From Desulfuromonadales bacterium (GTDB lineage Bacteria; Desulfobacterota; Desulfuromonadia; Desulfuromonadales; Syntrophotaleaceae), in NCBI GenBank assembly GCA_030154185.1, contig JASKKK010000004.1:1-64000 (forward strand): 64,000 nucleotides of DNA. Direction: 5' to 3'. Below are positions 35,103 to 43,467 of this stretch, piece by piece (position 1 is the first letter of the stretch; each line of letters begins with the position of its first letter). The position numbers and the translations under genes were made by a program. The notes beneath the pieces are model-generated. The model did no database searches. It was not told the origin of the DNA and saw only the letters and a program-made list of their open reading frames with translations.

Positions 35103-36670
35103 GATGATCCTTTCGTGAGAAGTTGAGCCAGCGAGTGCAGGAACAGACGGACTTCTTCGGTATTTTCGACGGCATACCGGGCCATGGTGAGACGGTTTTC
35201 GTCTCTGACCAGAATGCCGATGCCCTTTTCCCGCAGTTCGCGGAAGGCGTCTTCGTCGGTCAGATCGTCGCCGATGTAGAAAGGCAGCACCTTTTTCCCG
35301 TCCAGGCCAAGTTGCATGAGGATCCAGGCGACGGCCCTGCCCTTGTCCCAATCGATATCCGGTCTCAGTTCGAAAATCTTTTTGCCCCCCGTCTTGCGCA
35401 AATCTTCATGGTCGGTCAGTACGTCGTCGACAGCGGTCTCGATTTCCGGAACCTTGGCCTCGTTCACCCGTCGAAAATGGACGGCGATGGCGAAATGCTT
35501 GCGTTCCACCTGGCAGCCGGAGATTGTTTCGAGACGCTTCCGTAGCGATTCTTCTGCCCGGTCAAGAGAGGGGAGAAAGGCACGGCCCTGCTGATATTCC
35601 ATGCGACCTTCTGGTCCGGAGATGTCGAAACCGTGGCTGCCGGCATAAAGGATGCCGTCGATAGCCACAAGGTCTTGTACGTCCGCGAGATCCCGGCCGC
35701 TGATAATCGCCAGAGTGCATTTTCCGGCCAGTTCGCGCAACGCCTGGCGCATTTCCTCTGACAGCCTGGCCAGCTCCGGTCTTTCCACGATTGGGGTCAA
35801 AGTGCCGTCGTAGTCGAGAAAGACCACGACCTGCCTGTCCTGAATACATTTGCCGATATCTTCAATATCTTCCAGGGCCGACGGCAGGTCGTCGGTGATT
35901 ATTTTTTCGATCGCTTCTTCCATGCTCAGCTCCTTCAGATCGGCTACGACAATATCGGCAAAGCGGGCGAGCCGGGCGGCCTGATCGGCCCGGTCGATGC
36001 CGATCACAAGACCGAAGTCCCCCCGGCGACCGGCTTCCACCCCGGCCAGGGCATCTTCCACAACTACCGTCCGACCAGGAGAAACGCCCAACCTGCGCAC
36101 CGCTTCACGGAAAATATCCGGCTCCGGCTTACCCGGAATCGCCAGTCTCTCAGCATCGATACCGTCCACCCTAACGTCGAAAAGGTTGGCAACTCCGGCC
36201 GCCTCGAGTACTTCCCGGCAATTTTTGCTGGCGGAGATCACTCCGGTCGCGATACCGGCCTTTCTGAGTTTGCGAATAAATATAACCGTACTTTCATAAC
36301 ACTCGGCACCCCTTTCAGAAAGCATTTGCTGGAATCGTCGGTTTTTTCGATTGCCCAGGCCACAAACTGTTTCCTTGTCAGGAGGGTCATCAGGTTCCCC
36401 CGGAGGGATTTCGATGTTTCGGGATGCAAGAAAATCCCGCACCCCGTCATAGCGGGGCTTACCATCGACGTAGCGAGTATAGTCATGTTCAATGGAAAAG
36501 GGTTCGAAATGGTCGCTGGAGCGTTCTGCATACTCCTTGAGGAAATCGTCGAACATCTCCTTCCAGGCCGCGGCATGAACTTTCGCGGTGCGGGTCACGA
36601 CCCCGTCCATATCGAAGATGACCGCGTCGAAAAGGGTAAGAGATAAATGTCTATTGGCGGGCGTAGTCAT
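35099..36670 (-). CDS. Fusion: beta-phosphoglucomutase-like HAD + trehalose-6-phosphatase
   Basis: 523 residues. The first half (about 10-255) is a HAD-IA hydrolase of the beta-phosphoglucomutase type: FDMDGVVT with both aspartates, GVISASKN, KPEPDIF and VVEDALAGVEAG. The second half (about 275-515) is OtsB-like: FLDYDGTLTPI, IISGRD, GSHGFD, a DKGRAV lysine motif and GDDLTDEDAF. Thus one chain should convert beta-glucose 1-phosphate to glucose 6-phosphate and also dephosphorylate trehalose 6-phosphate. The stop overlaps the GH65 start, so both proteins are made together. No clear SD precedes the ATG. Confidence 0.88.
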   Translation of the reverse strand: MTTPANRHLSLTLFDAVIFDMDGVVTRTAKVHAAAWKEMFDDFLKEYAERSSDHFEPFSIEHDYTRYVDGKPRYDGVRDFLASRNIEIPPGEPDDPPDKETVCGLGNRKNRRFQQMLSERGAECYESTVIFIRKLRKAGIATGVISASKNCREVLEAAGVANLFDVRVDGIDAERLAIPGKPEPDIFREAVRRLGVSPGRTVVVEDALAGVEAGRRGDFGLVIGIDRADQAARLARFADIVVADLKELSMEEAIEKIITDDLPSALEDIEDIGKCIQDRQVVVFLDYDGTLTPIVERPELARLSEEMRQALRELAGKCTLAIISGRDLADVQDLVAIDGILYAGSHGFDISGPEGRMEYQQGRAFLPSLDRAEESLRKRLETISGCQVERKHFAIAVHFRRVNEAKVPEIETAVDDVLTDHEDLRKTGGKKIFELRPDIDWDKGRAVAWILMQLGLDGKKVLPFYIGDDLTDEDAFRELREKGIGILVRDENRLTMARYAVENTEEVRLFLHSLAQLLTKGSS

Positions 36671-36728
36671 TTTTAAAGCATAACGTTTTTAGGGCAAGAT
36701 GCCATGCCTCCGAGCCATATCTGCAAGA

Positions 36729-37316
36729 TCAGCATGCCACCCATATTTTTGCCAGAGACCGACCTAGGTTGCGTGCATTCTCAAATGCAAGAGAACGGAG
36801 GCCTTCTGATGAGTCTTCTAAAGGGTGCAGTGTTTTGACGAGGTTGAATCCGCCTTTGGAGAATTTCATAGTGATAAAATCAGATCCTAGCGCGTCCAAC
36901 TGAGCTCTGCAGCGTCCGTCACTTTTTACTGTCGGAGATATGAGAATCATGAAGCGATCCTCTCTCCAAGCACATGTCTTTCCTTGACGGCTACGAAAAA
37001 CGAGAAATCCTTCGATGCGTTTAATAAGACTTTTAAATTTAATGCTCGGGTTTTCCGGACAGTCTTCCAGGGCGATAATTAGAATATCGGAGGCGAAGAC
37101 GAATCGTCCAACCCGCTGGGCATCGTCTTCCGGCAAGACACATTCACCGTGGGGATCGCAGCGGAAACATTCTTTGCAGGACTCTATGTCCAGATCCCGG
37201 ATATTGATCCATTCGATTGCGTGAGAAACGGATATGCCGTCATAAATGCATTTCAGCAATGCCATTTCATCACAATCTTCATTCAAGCAATCGCTCAGAA
37301 TCACTGCCCTCATCAT
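36729..37316 (-). CDS. Iron-sulfur flavoprotein-like NAD(P)H-dependent oxidoreductase
   Basis: 195 residues with a flavodoxin-like pattern. ESCKECFRCDPHGECVLPEDD near residue 47 matches the compact cysteine motif (CxxCxxC...C) of Isf-type flavoproteins and related FMN reductases, followed by the ASDILIIALEDC strand. The C-terminal half is less conserved than I expect for the family, and the first-strand FMN loop is poor, so cofactor binding is uncertain. AGGAG lies four bases before the ATG. Monocistronic, between the trehalose genes and a sparse stretch. Confidence 0.55.
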   Translation of the reverse strand: MMRAVILSDCLNEDCDEMALLKCIYDGISVSHAIEWINIRDLDIESCKECFRCDPHGECVLPEDDAQRVGRFVFASDILIIALEDCPENPSIKFKSLIKRIEGFLVFRSRQGKTCAWREDRFMILISPTVKSDGRCRAQLDALGSDFITMKFSKGGFNLVKTLHPLEDSSEGLRSLAFENARNLGRSLAKIWVAC

Positions 37317-37714
37317 TCGTCTCCTGGTTGTAATTGTAAGGAAGGTTTATGAGATAGAGCTCTCTAGCTTTGCATCGTTCTTTAAATAATGTAAATACTC
37401 TCATTTTTTGGGCAGTTTTCGATCGCTGACGGAGGGAAAATCACCATTTATCGTAGCCCCCCATGTTCCATGGCCGAAATTCTTAAATGGATTATCAACT
37501 CATTATTATTTATTGAGCTATTTTACCTTGTTTCAGAAAATTTTCGAACATGAGGTTCAAAAAAATGACATGTGGAAGGATCTACATAGAGAGGACAGAA
37601 TGAGTCACACGATCTAAGTGTTAAATTCAGGCAGGTGATATCATTTCGGCAGACGGAAGGCTCCGGATTGGTGCAAAAAAATGAGCAAACCTCTTCGTTG
37701 TTGCAAGTCAGTTT
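37317..37714. other. Non-coding stretch, nothing identified
   Basis: About 400 AT-rich bases between the flavoprotein gene and a small basic ORF. Short open frames exist but none has a ribosome site or recognisable product, and I find no repeats or clear terminator. Confidence 0.5.
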
Positions 37715-37897
37715 TTAAGCTTTACGATCATGTTTGGAAGCAGGCAAGGCCTTCGGATCAAAACCGCGAACGACGACCTTTGAGTGTCGACTGTTTTTGT
37801 TTCCGATCAGTCTTATTTTCTGAAAAACCCTCACCCAAAAAGATTTTTTATGCGGCACCGGAGGTTTTCGGAATGGAATAACCTTGCATTTTCCCAT
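37715..37897 (-). CDS. Small basic protein, unknown
   Basis: 60 residues beginning MGKCKVIPFRKPPVPHKK and strongly basic to the end (SKHDRKA). AGGGAGA lies five bases before the ATG at 37897, which is the main reason for calling it; the longer frame from 37993 has no such site. No signal peptide, no cysteine pair beyond a single Cys. It sits alone beside the tRNA gene. It might be a nucleic-acid-binding protein, but a chance frame is also possible. Confidence 0.4.
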   Translation of the reverse strand: MGKCKVIPFRKPPVPHKKSFWVRVFQKIRLIGNKNSRHSKVVVRGFDPKALPASKHDRKA

Positions 37898-38012
37898 ATT
37901 TGTCTCCCTTCGGAAATCAGCAGTTATCACTTTGGCGGGAAACGCTTTCCTAATAAATATAATGCAAACAGATATAATGGCAAGCCCGTTCACTTTAGCG
38001 ATCGTCGGATAT

Positions 38013-38048
38013 AAAAAAGGAGCCGCAATAACAATTGCGGCTCCTTTG
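38013..38048 (-). terminator. Terminator of tRNA-Pro
   Basis: On the minus strand an 11-bp perfect stem, AGGAGCCGCAA with TTGCGGCTCCT (arms at 38018-38028 and 38035-38045), a six-base loop, then a T-run (38013-38017). It lies directly after the CCA end of the tRNA. Confidence 0.9.
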
Positions 38049-38050
38049 CG

Positions 38051-38128
<78 letters not shown>

Positions 38129-38145
38129 TCGATCAACGAGTGCGG

Positions 38146-38174
38146 ATTATGCTGCATCCGCCAGGAATTGTCAA
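38146..38174 (-). promoter_or_regulatory. Promoter of tRNA-Pro
   Basis: On the minus strand, perfect TTGACA (38169-38174) and CATAAT (38146-38151) with a 17-base spacer, placed so that transcription starts about 10 bases before the tRNA 5' end. Confidence 0.8.
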
Positions 38175-38249
38175 GGGAAAATTACCCATTGTTTGAACGA
38201 AAAATGAATCCAAAAATCAAAGGAGTTCAGGGTCTTATACCTCACCCTT

Positions 38250-38681
38250 CTACAAATTGTAGACACTCTCTCCAGGCAGTATTTTTATACCCTTGTCACG
38301 CAGCGTCTTGACGGCTCCATCGACATTATCGAAGCGGAAGATAATCACGGCGTTGTCGCCCAAACGCTCAACGAAGGCATAAAGGTATTCCACGGTTATC
38401 CCGGCCGCATCGAGTTCCTGAAGGATGTCGGCCAAACCTGCAGGACGATCGGGCACCTCGACAGCAACGACATCGGTCTTGGAAACGGTAAAATCGTGTT
38501 CGGCGAGTACCTGCTTGGCCAGATCGTTTTTATCAACGATCAAACGCAACACACCGAAGTCCGAGGTGTCGGCCAAGGAAAGAGCACGGATGTTGACCCC
38601 CGCATCTCCCAGCACTTTGGTCGCTTCGGCAAGTCGACCGGGGATATTTTCAATAAAGATGGAAATCTGCTGAACCTTCAT
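38250..38681 (-). CDS. Tandem ACT-domain protein
   Basis: About 143 residues with two ACT domains: the first begins QQISIFIENIPGRLAEATKVLGDAGVNIRAL and the second VVAVEVPDRPAGLADILQELDAAGITVEYLYAF. ACT domains bind amino acids, and this stand-alone type regularly accompanies ior/paaK genes. AGGAGAGG precedes the ATG at 38681, so the longer frame to 38780 is rejected. It is the last gene of iorA-iorB-paaK-ACT and probably senses an aromatic or branched-chain amino acid; the ligand is inference. Confidence 0.85.
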   Translation of the reverse strand: MKVQQISIFIENIPGRLAEATKVLGDAGVNIRALSLADTSDFGVLRLIVDKNDLAKQVLAEHDFTVSKTDVVAVEVPDRPAGLADILQELDAAGITVEYLYAFVERLGDNAVIIFRFDNVDGAVKTLRDKGIKILPGESVYNL

Positions 38682-38712
38682 GCGCAACCTCTCCTGTTTC
38701 AGGTGTGCGGTG

Positions 38713-40014
38713 CTATTTGGAACGGTTATCGATGACCCTCTTTGCTTTACCTTCGGACCGGGTAATGGTTTTGGGTTCAACCAGTCGGACTTTGCAGGTG
38801 ATGCCGAGAAGCTCCTTGATCTCCTTTCGAATTCTAGCGGCCAGATCCTGCAACGGTTTTATGGCATCGGAGAAAATACCCTCATTCACTTCGACTTGAA
38901 CTTCGAGGGTGTCCAGATTCTCTTCCCGATCGACTATCAGCTGATAGTGGGGTTCCACACCCTCAATGCTCATCAAAACGCTTTCGATCTGCGACGGGAA
39001 AACATTTACCCCGCGAATGATGAGCATGTCGTCACTCCGGCCGCTCATGCGTTCCAGCCGACGATGGGTGCGCCCGCACCGGCAGGGCTCAACGATCAAA
39101 CGTGTGATATCCCGGGTTCGATAGCGGATCATGGGGATGCCTTCCTTGGTGATGGTGGTGATTACCAGTTCCCCCTGCTCTCCCGGAGGTAAAACCTCTC
39201 CTGTATCCGGATTGATGATTTCGGCAATGAAATGATCCTCCCAGATATGCAGCCCGTGTTGTTCTTCAATACATTCGATTGCGACCCCGGGGCCCAGAAT
39301 TTCGGACAGGCCGTAGATATCGATAGCCTTGATATTGAGTTTTTCTTCGATTTCTCCCCGGATCGATTCGCTCCAGGGCTCGGCGCCAAGGATCCCGACC
39401 CGCAACGGGAAGCTCTTTATATCGATATCTTGTTCAGCCGCAATTTCAGCAAGGTAGAGACTGTAGGACGGGGTGCAGGTCAGGACCGTTGAACCGAAAT
39501 CCTGCATAATCATGATCTGCTTTTTGCTGTTCCCCCCGGACATGGGGATGACTGCCGCACCGAGTTTCTCGGCACCGTAGTGGGCTCCCAACCCTCCGGT
39601 AAAAAGACCGTAGCCGTAGGCATTGTGAATGACGTCACCCCGTCCGACTCCTGCCGCCCCGAAAGAGCGAGCCATTAATTCGGACCAGATTTCGATATCG
39701 CGCCTGGTATAGCCGACGACCGTCGGTTTGCCGGTGGTACCGGACGATGCGTGAATACGTACGATGCGTTCCAGCGGGACCGCAAAAAGACCATACGGGT
39801 AGTTATCACGCATGTCCTGCTTCAATGTAAACGGTATTCGTTGTAAATCGGCCAGTGTTTTTATTTGGTCCGGCGTCGTACCGGCCTTTTGAAAGGCCTG
39901 ACGATAAAAGGGTACGGTGGCATAGACACGTTCCAGCGTATGTTGCAATCTCTTGAGTTGCAAAGATTCAAGTGCTTCACGCGGCAGGGTTTCGAACTCT
40001 TCGTTCCAGAGCAT
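38713..40014 (-). CDS. paaK: Phenylacetate-CoA ligase family protein
   Basis: About 433 residues, ANL superfamily. Visible are the P-loop [16 protein letters not shown] near residue 93, the [12 protein letters not shown] motif (A5) near 240, YRTRDITR (A7) near 305 and [20 protein letters not shown] (A8) near 330. It forms aryl-acetyl-CoA from aryl acetate, CoA and ATP, or works in reverse direction within the cluster. AAAGGAGGG lies six bases before the ATG at 40014. Next to iorAB, its substrate is likely phenylacetate or indoleacetate. Confidence 0.9.
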   Translation of the reverse strand: MLWNEEFETLPREALESLQLKRLQHTLERVYATVPFYRQAFQKAGTTPDQIKTLADLQRIPFTLKQDMRDNYPYGLFAVPLERIVRIHASSGTTGKPTVVGYTRRDIEIWSELMARSFGAAGVGRGDVIHNAYGYGLFTGGLGAHYGAEKLGAAVIPMSGGNSKKQIMIMQDFGSTVLTCTPSYSLYLAEIAAEQDIDIKSFPLRVGILGAEPWSESIRGEIEEKLNIKAIDIYGLSEILGPGVAIECIEEQHGLHIWEDHFIAEIINPDTGEVLPPGEQGELVITTITKEGIPMIRYRTRDITRLIVEPCRCGRTHRRLERMSGRSDDMLIIRGVNVFPSQIESVLMSIEGVEPHYQLIVDREENLDTLEVQVEVNEGIFSDAIKPLQDLAARIRKEIKELLGITCKVRLVEPKTITRSEGKAKRVIDNRSK

Positions 40015-40030
40015 GGGAACGGCCCTCCTT

Positions 40031-40624
40031 TCAGCTTTTGACCGGAGCGGCCTTGCGTCCGAGATCGAAGGCCTTGAGATTTGTTTCGAGAAAACGCTCC
40101 GGCACCATGCGACGCAAGGTGTCGTGCCATAAGTCCGCACCTACGGGCAGAGCTCCGGATATCGCACCTAACAACGCAACATTGACGGTCCTGGGATTAC
40201 CAGCCTGGGACGCTAGTCGCGTGCCGTCCACAACAAGCGTATCCGAAAAAGCCGAACGGATCTTTTCCTTGATGTTTTCGGGATATTGTTCCTTACCCAA
40301 AGTCACTGGCGGCGGAAGAATTTTCAGGTCATTCGCCACAACCTGACCTCCCTTGCGAAGCAACGACAGATGCCGATAGGTTTCCAACAATTCGAAGCCG
40401 AGCAGAATATCTCCTTCACCGTCCGGAATGATGGAAGAATAGACCTTGGTTCCGAAACGAATGTGCGATATGACACTGCCTCCACGTTGTGCCATACCAT
40501 GGATCTCGTTTTTTTTGACATCGAAACCGGCCAGCATCAAAACTTCGGAAAGGACTTCGCTGGCAAGGAGAATGCCCTGGCCACCTACGCCGGAAATAAG
40601 AATATTGGTTACTTTATCCTTCAT
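40031..40624 (-). CDS. iorB: Indolepyruvate:ferredoxin oxidoreductase beta subunit
   Basis: About 197 residues, the gamma-domain type of 2-oxoacid:ferredoxin oxidoreductases: [18 protein letters not shown] at residue 8, [17 protein letters not shown] near 43 and [16 protein letters not shown] near 143. It overlaps the end of iorA by 11 bases and is therefore co-translated. With IorA it oxidatively decarboxylates aryl pyruvates to aryl-acetyl-CoA, passing electrons to ferredoxin; the reaction is reversible at low potential. Confidence 0.93.
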   Translation of the reverse strand: MKDKVTNILISGVGGQGILLASEVLSEVLMLAGFDVKKNEIHGMAQRGGSVISHIRFGTKVYSSIIPDGEGDILLGFELLETYRHLSLLRKGGQVVANDLKILPPPVTLGKEQYPENIKEKIRSAFSDTLVVDGTRLASQAGNPRTVNVALLGAISGALPVGADLWHDTLRRMVPERFLETNLKAFDLGRKAAPVKS

Positions 40625-42380
40625 GGCGACCTCCAATGGCATCGAATTGACACATCTGCGGGCAGAGTCCGCAACCGCAGCATAACAAGGGATTGATGAC
40701 CGCTTTTCCTCTTTCGCCGGCTTCGGGTTGCCATTCGATAGCGGGACAACCGAGCTGGAGACAGGCTTTGCAGCCGGTGCATTTATTCGGGTCGACGGCC
40801 AGCGGCGCCTTTTTTTTGACTGGATCGTGCTTGACAAGCATGCAGGGACGCCGGGCAATGACCACCGAAACTGCCGGGCGATCCATTTCCGTCCTGATTA
40901 CTTCGCGGGTATGCGCGATATCGTAAGGGTCGACCACGGTGATGTTCTCGACTCCGACACTGCGGCAAAGGGCTTCGAGATCGATCTGATAAGTTTCATC
41001 GCCTGCCAGGGTATAACCTGACCCGGGATTTTCCTGGCGGCCGGTCATGGCGGTGGTGCGGTTGTCGAGGATCAAGACCGTTGCATGGGACTTGTTATAG
41101 ACCATGTCCATAAGTCCGTTGATGCCGGTATGCAGAAACGTCGAGTCTCCTATCACCGCGACTACTCGCCGTGCCTCTTGCGGATCGAGAACCTTGGTCA
41201 TTCCTGTTGCGTTGCCGATACTTGCCCCCATACAAATGCAGGTATCCATGGCCGAAAGAGGTTCCATGAATCCCAGGGTATAACATCCGATATCCCCGGT
41301 AACAAAGGCCTTGAGGCGGTTCAGAGTAAGAAAAACGCTGCGATGGGGACAGCCGGGGCACATGTTCGGCGGCCGGTTGGGCAAAGTATCCTGCGGCACA
41401 TAGAAAGAATCATTCGTTTCACCGGTAAGGGCCCTTTTTAAGCGGGCCGGGGTAAGCTCGCCGCAGATGGGCAATATGTCCTTGCCATGTACGGCAATCC
41501 CCATGGCCCGAACCTGTTCCTCGATAAAAGGGTCCAATTCTTCGATGACGTAAAGTGTATCGTAACGACTTGCAAAATCCCGGATCATCTGCTTGGGCAG
41601 AGGATAGACCATGCCCAGTTTGAGAATGTCGGCATCCGGCAGCACCTCCTTGGCGTACAGATAAGATACGCCGCTGGTTATGACGCCGATTTTGCCTTGT
41701 CCCACTTCTATTCGATTAAAGGGTTGCTGACAGACCCACTCTTCCATTTTTCGCAGCCGTTCCTCGACGACAACATGGCGCTTGCGAGCGTTCCCGGGCA
41801 ACATCACAAATTTGGCCGGATTTTTTTCCACCGCCTTAGTCGGTTGTGACGGGACCGGCTGGCCAAGTTCTACAACCGATTTCGAATGCGATATGCGGGT
41901 TGTGGATCGCAGGAAAACGGGTGTGTCGAAAAGCTCGCTGACTTCCAGACTCAGGCGCGTAAAATCGAGAGCTTCCTGACTGTCCGAAGGTTCGAACATA
42001 GGCATTTTCGCGAACTTGGCATAGTTCCGGTTATCCTGTTCATTTTGTGAGGAATGCAACTCAGGATCATCGGCCGTCACCAGTACCAGCCCCCCTCTAA
42101 CTCCCGTATATGACAGAGTGAAAAGGGGGTCTGCTGCGACATTGACCCCGACGTGCTTCATGGCCACAAGAGCCCGCCCGCCGCCGAATGAGGCGCCGAT
42201 GCCGACTTCCAGCGCGACTTTTTCATTAGGAGACCAGGAGGCATCAACCGAAGGATATCGGGTAATGTTTTCAAGGATTTCCGTGCTTGGAGTACCCGGA
42301 TAAGCGGAAGCAACCTTGACGCCCGCCTCAAAGGCTCCGCGCGCGATTGCTTCGTTTCCTGATAACATGCAGCGTTTCAT
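40614..42380 (-). CDS. iorA: Indolepyruvate:ferredoxin oxidoreductase alpha subunit
   Basis: About 588 residues. The N-terminal 2-oxoacid domain opens MLSGNEAIARGAFEAGV with YPGTPSTEI; the TPP domain has CPGCPHRS near 345, GDIGCYTLG and GDSTFLHTGINGL near 423; the C-terminus is a ferredoxin domain with CTGCKACLQLGCP and CCGCGLCPQMC near 540-580. AAAGGAC precedes the ATG at 42380. A terminator lies 41 bases upstream, so the cluster's own promoter must be very close to the gene or the terminator leaks. Confidence 0.95.
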   Translation of the reverse strand: MKRCMLSGNEAIARGAFEAGVKVASAYPGTPSTEILENITRYPSVDASWSPNEKVALEVGIGASFGGGRALVAMKHVGVNVAADPLFTLSYTGVRGGLVLVTADDPELHSSQNEQDNRNYAKFAKMPMFEPSDSQEALDFTRLSLEVSELFDTPVFLRSTTRISHSKSVVELGQPVPSQPTKAVEKNPAKFVMLPGNARKRHVVVEERLRKMEEWVCQQPFNRIEVGQGKIGVITSGVSYLYAKEVLPDADILKLGMVYPLPKQMIRDFASRYDTLYVIEELDPFIEEQVRAMGIAVHGKDILPICGELTPARLKRALTGETNDSFYVPQDTLPNRPPNMCPGCPHRSVFLTLNRLKAFVTGDIGCYTLGFMEPLSAMDTCICMGASIGNATGMTKVLDPQEARRVVAVIGDSTFLHTGINGLMDMVYNKSHATVLILDNRTTAMTGRQENPGSGYTLAGDETYQIDLEALCRSVGVENITVVDPYDIAHTREVIRTEMDRPAVSVVIARRPCMLVKHDPVKKKAPLAVDPNKCTGCKACLQLGCPAIEWQPEAGERGKAVINPLLCCGCGLCPQMCQFDAIGGRHEG

Positions 42381-42420
42381 GTTGCGTCCTTTTCTGTATG
42401 GTTGGCAAGGTGCTACCAAG

Positions 42421-42449
42421 AAAAAAATACCGTTTTATAAATAACGGTA
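42421..42449 (-). terminator. Terminator after the nptA-ppx operon
   Basis: On the minus strand TACCGTT (42443-42449) pairs with AACGGTA (42428-42434), loop of eight, followed by a run of seven T (42421-42427). It stands about 100 bases after the phosphatase gene and 41 bases before iorA. Confidence 0.7.
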
Positions 42450-42549
42450 GCGAATATAATGAACCCTGGAGATATTGTCAATCGCCGCAGGAGTCAGCCG
42501 ACCACCGACGCTCAGATATCCGTGCTGGTGTGCGGGACGTCGATGAAAA

Positions 42550-43467
42550 TCATGAATTGGCGGCCATATCCAACAACAGCCCCTCCAGAAGTCCAAAATC
42601 GCTGACCTTCATATTTTTTTTATCGAAGTGCTTTAAAATGCCGAGAACAATGCGAAGCCCCGGGATAATAAGATCTCCCCTGCCCTTTTCCACGCCGGGC
42701 AATTCCTCTCTCTGGTCGCTGGAAAGAGGGGCCAGCCGCTGTGATAGGATACGCAGTTCGCTTTCGTTTAAAACCTGGTTATTGACAAGCAGCCCGTCAT
42801 AAACAGTCATCTCCATTTTCATCGCAGCAAGGGTCGTTACGGTCCCGGCTGTTCCGACCAGGACGGTTTTTAAATGTAAGGCCGTGTCGAGTGTGCCTGC
42901 CTGCTTCATGTCTTCGGCCACAGCATCGAGAGTGCTGAAAATGCGTTTGTGTTGTTGTGATTCCTGGGGATGCTTTTCGCACAGCTCTACAACACCCAGC
43001 GGATAACTTTTCTGAAACAGCACTTTTTCTTTTTCACATAAAATAAATTCCGTGCTGCCTCCCCCGATGTCGAACATCAGACAGCGCTCCGGAGTCGGAT
43101 CAAGGGCAGCATACATACCGGCGCGACTCAAACGTGCCTCTTCCATCCCATCGATAATATGCAATCGAAGCCCGGTATGCTCGTTTACCAGGGCGATAAA
43201 CTCGTCGGCGTTGGGTGCACGGCGCAATGCTTCGGTGCCGACCACGCGCACCTTCTCTACCTCTGCCTTTTCGATGATTGCGGCCAGGTCCTGAAGAGCA
43301 GCAAGGGCATTATTCATGCTGTTACGGGAAAGTCCTCGACGAGGATGGAAATTTCCGGCCAGGCGGGTGACATGCCGGACATAGCGAATCGGCATGACGG
43401 CATCGTGGCAGACCTGCCCGATAACAAGCCGGATAGTGTTAGAACCGACATCGATGGCAGCATGCAT
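42550..43467 (-). CDS. Ppx/GppA-family exopolyphosphatase
   Basis: 305 residues of the ASKHA fold. N-terminal AAIDVGSNTIRLVIG (phosphate 1), GTEALRRAPNADEF, FDIGGGSTEFIL near 118 (phosphate 2) and GTAGTVTTLAAMKM near 205 are the family motifs. Such enzymes cut polyphosphate or convert pppGpp to ppGpp. The C-terminal HD domain of longer Ppx proteins is absent. It starts directly after the stop of the Na/Pi cotransporter gene, linking phosphate uptake and polyphosphate turnover. Confidence 0.9.
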   Translation of the reverse strand: MHAAIDVGSNTIRLVIGQVCHDAVMPIRYVRHVTRLAGNFHPRRGLSRNSMNNALAALQDLAAIIEKAEVEKVRVVGTEALRRAPNADEFIALVNEHTGLRLHIIDGMEEARLSRAGMYAALDPTPERCLMFDIGGGSTEFILCEKEKVLFQKSYPLGVVELCEKHPQESQQHKRIFSTLDAVAEDMKQAGTLDTALHLKTVLVGTAGTVTTLAAMKMEMTVYDGLLVNNQVLNESELRILSQRLAPLSSDQREELPGVEKGRGDLIIPGLRIVLGILKHFDKKNMKVSDFGLLEGLLLDMAANS

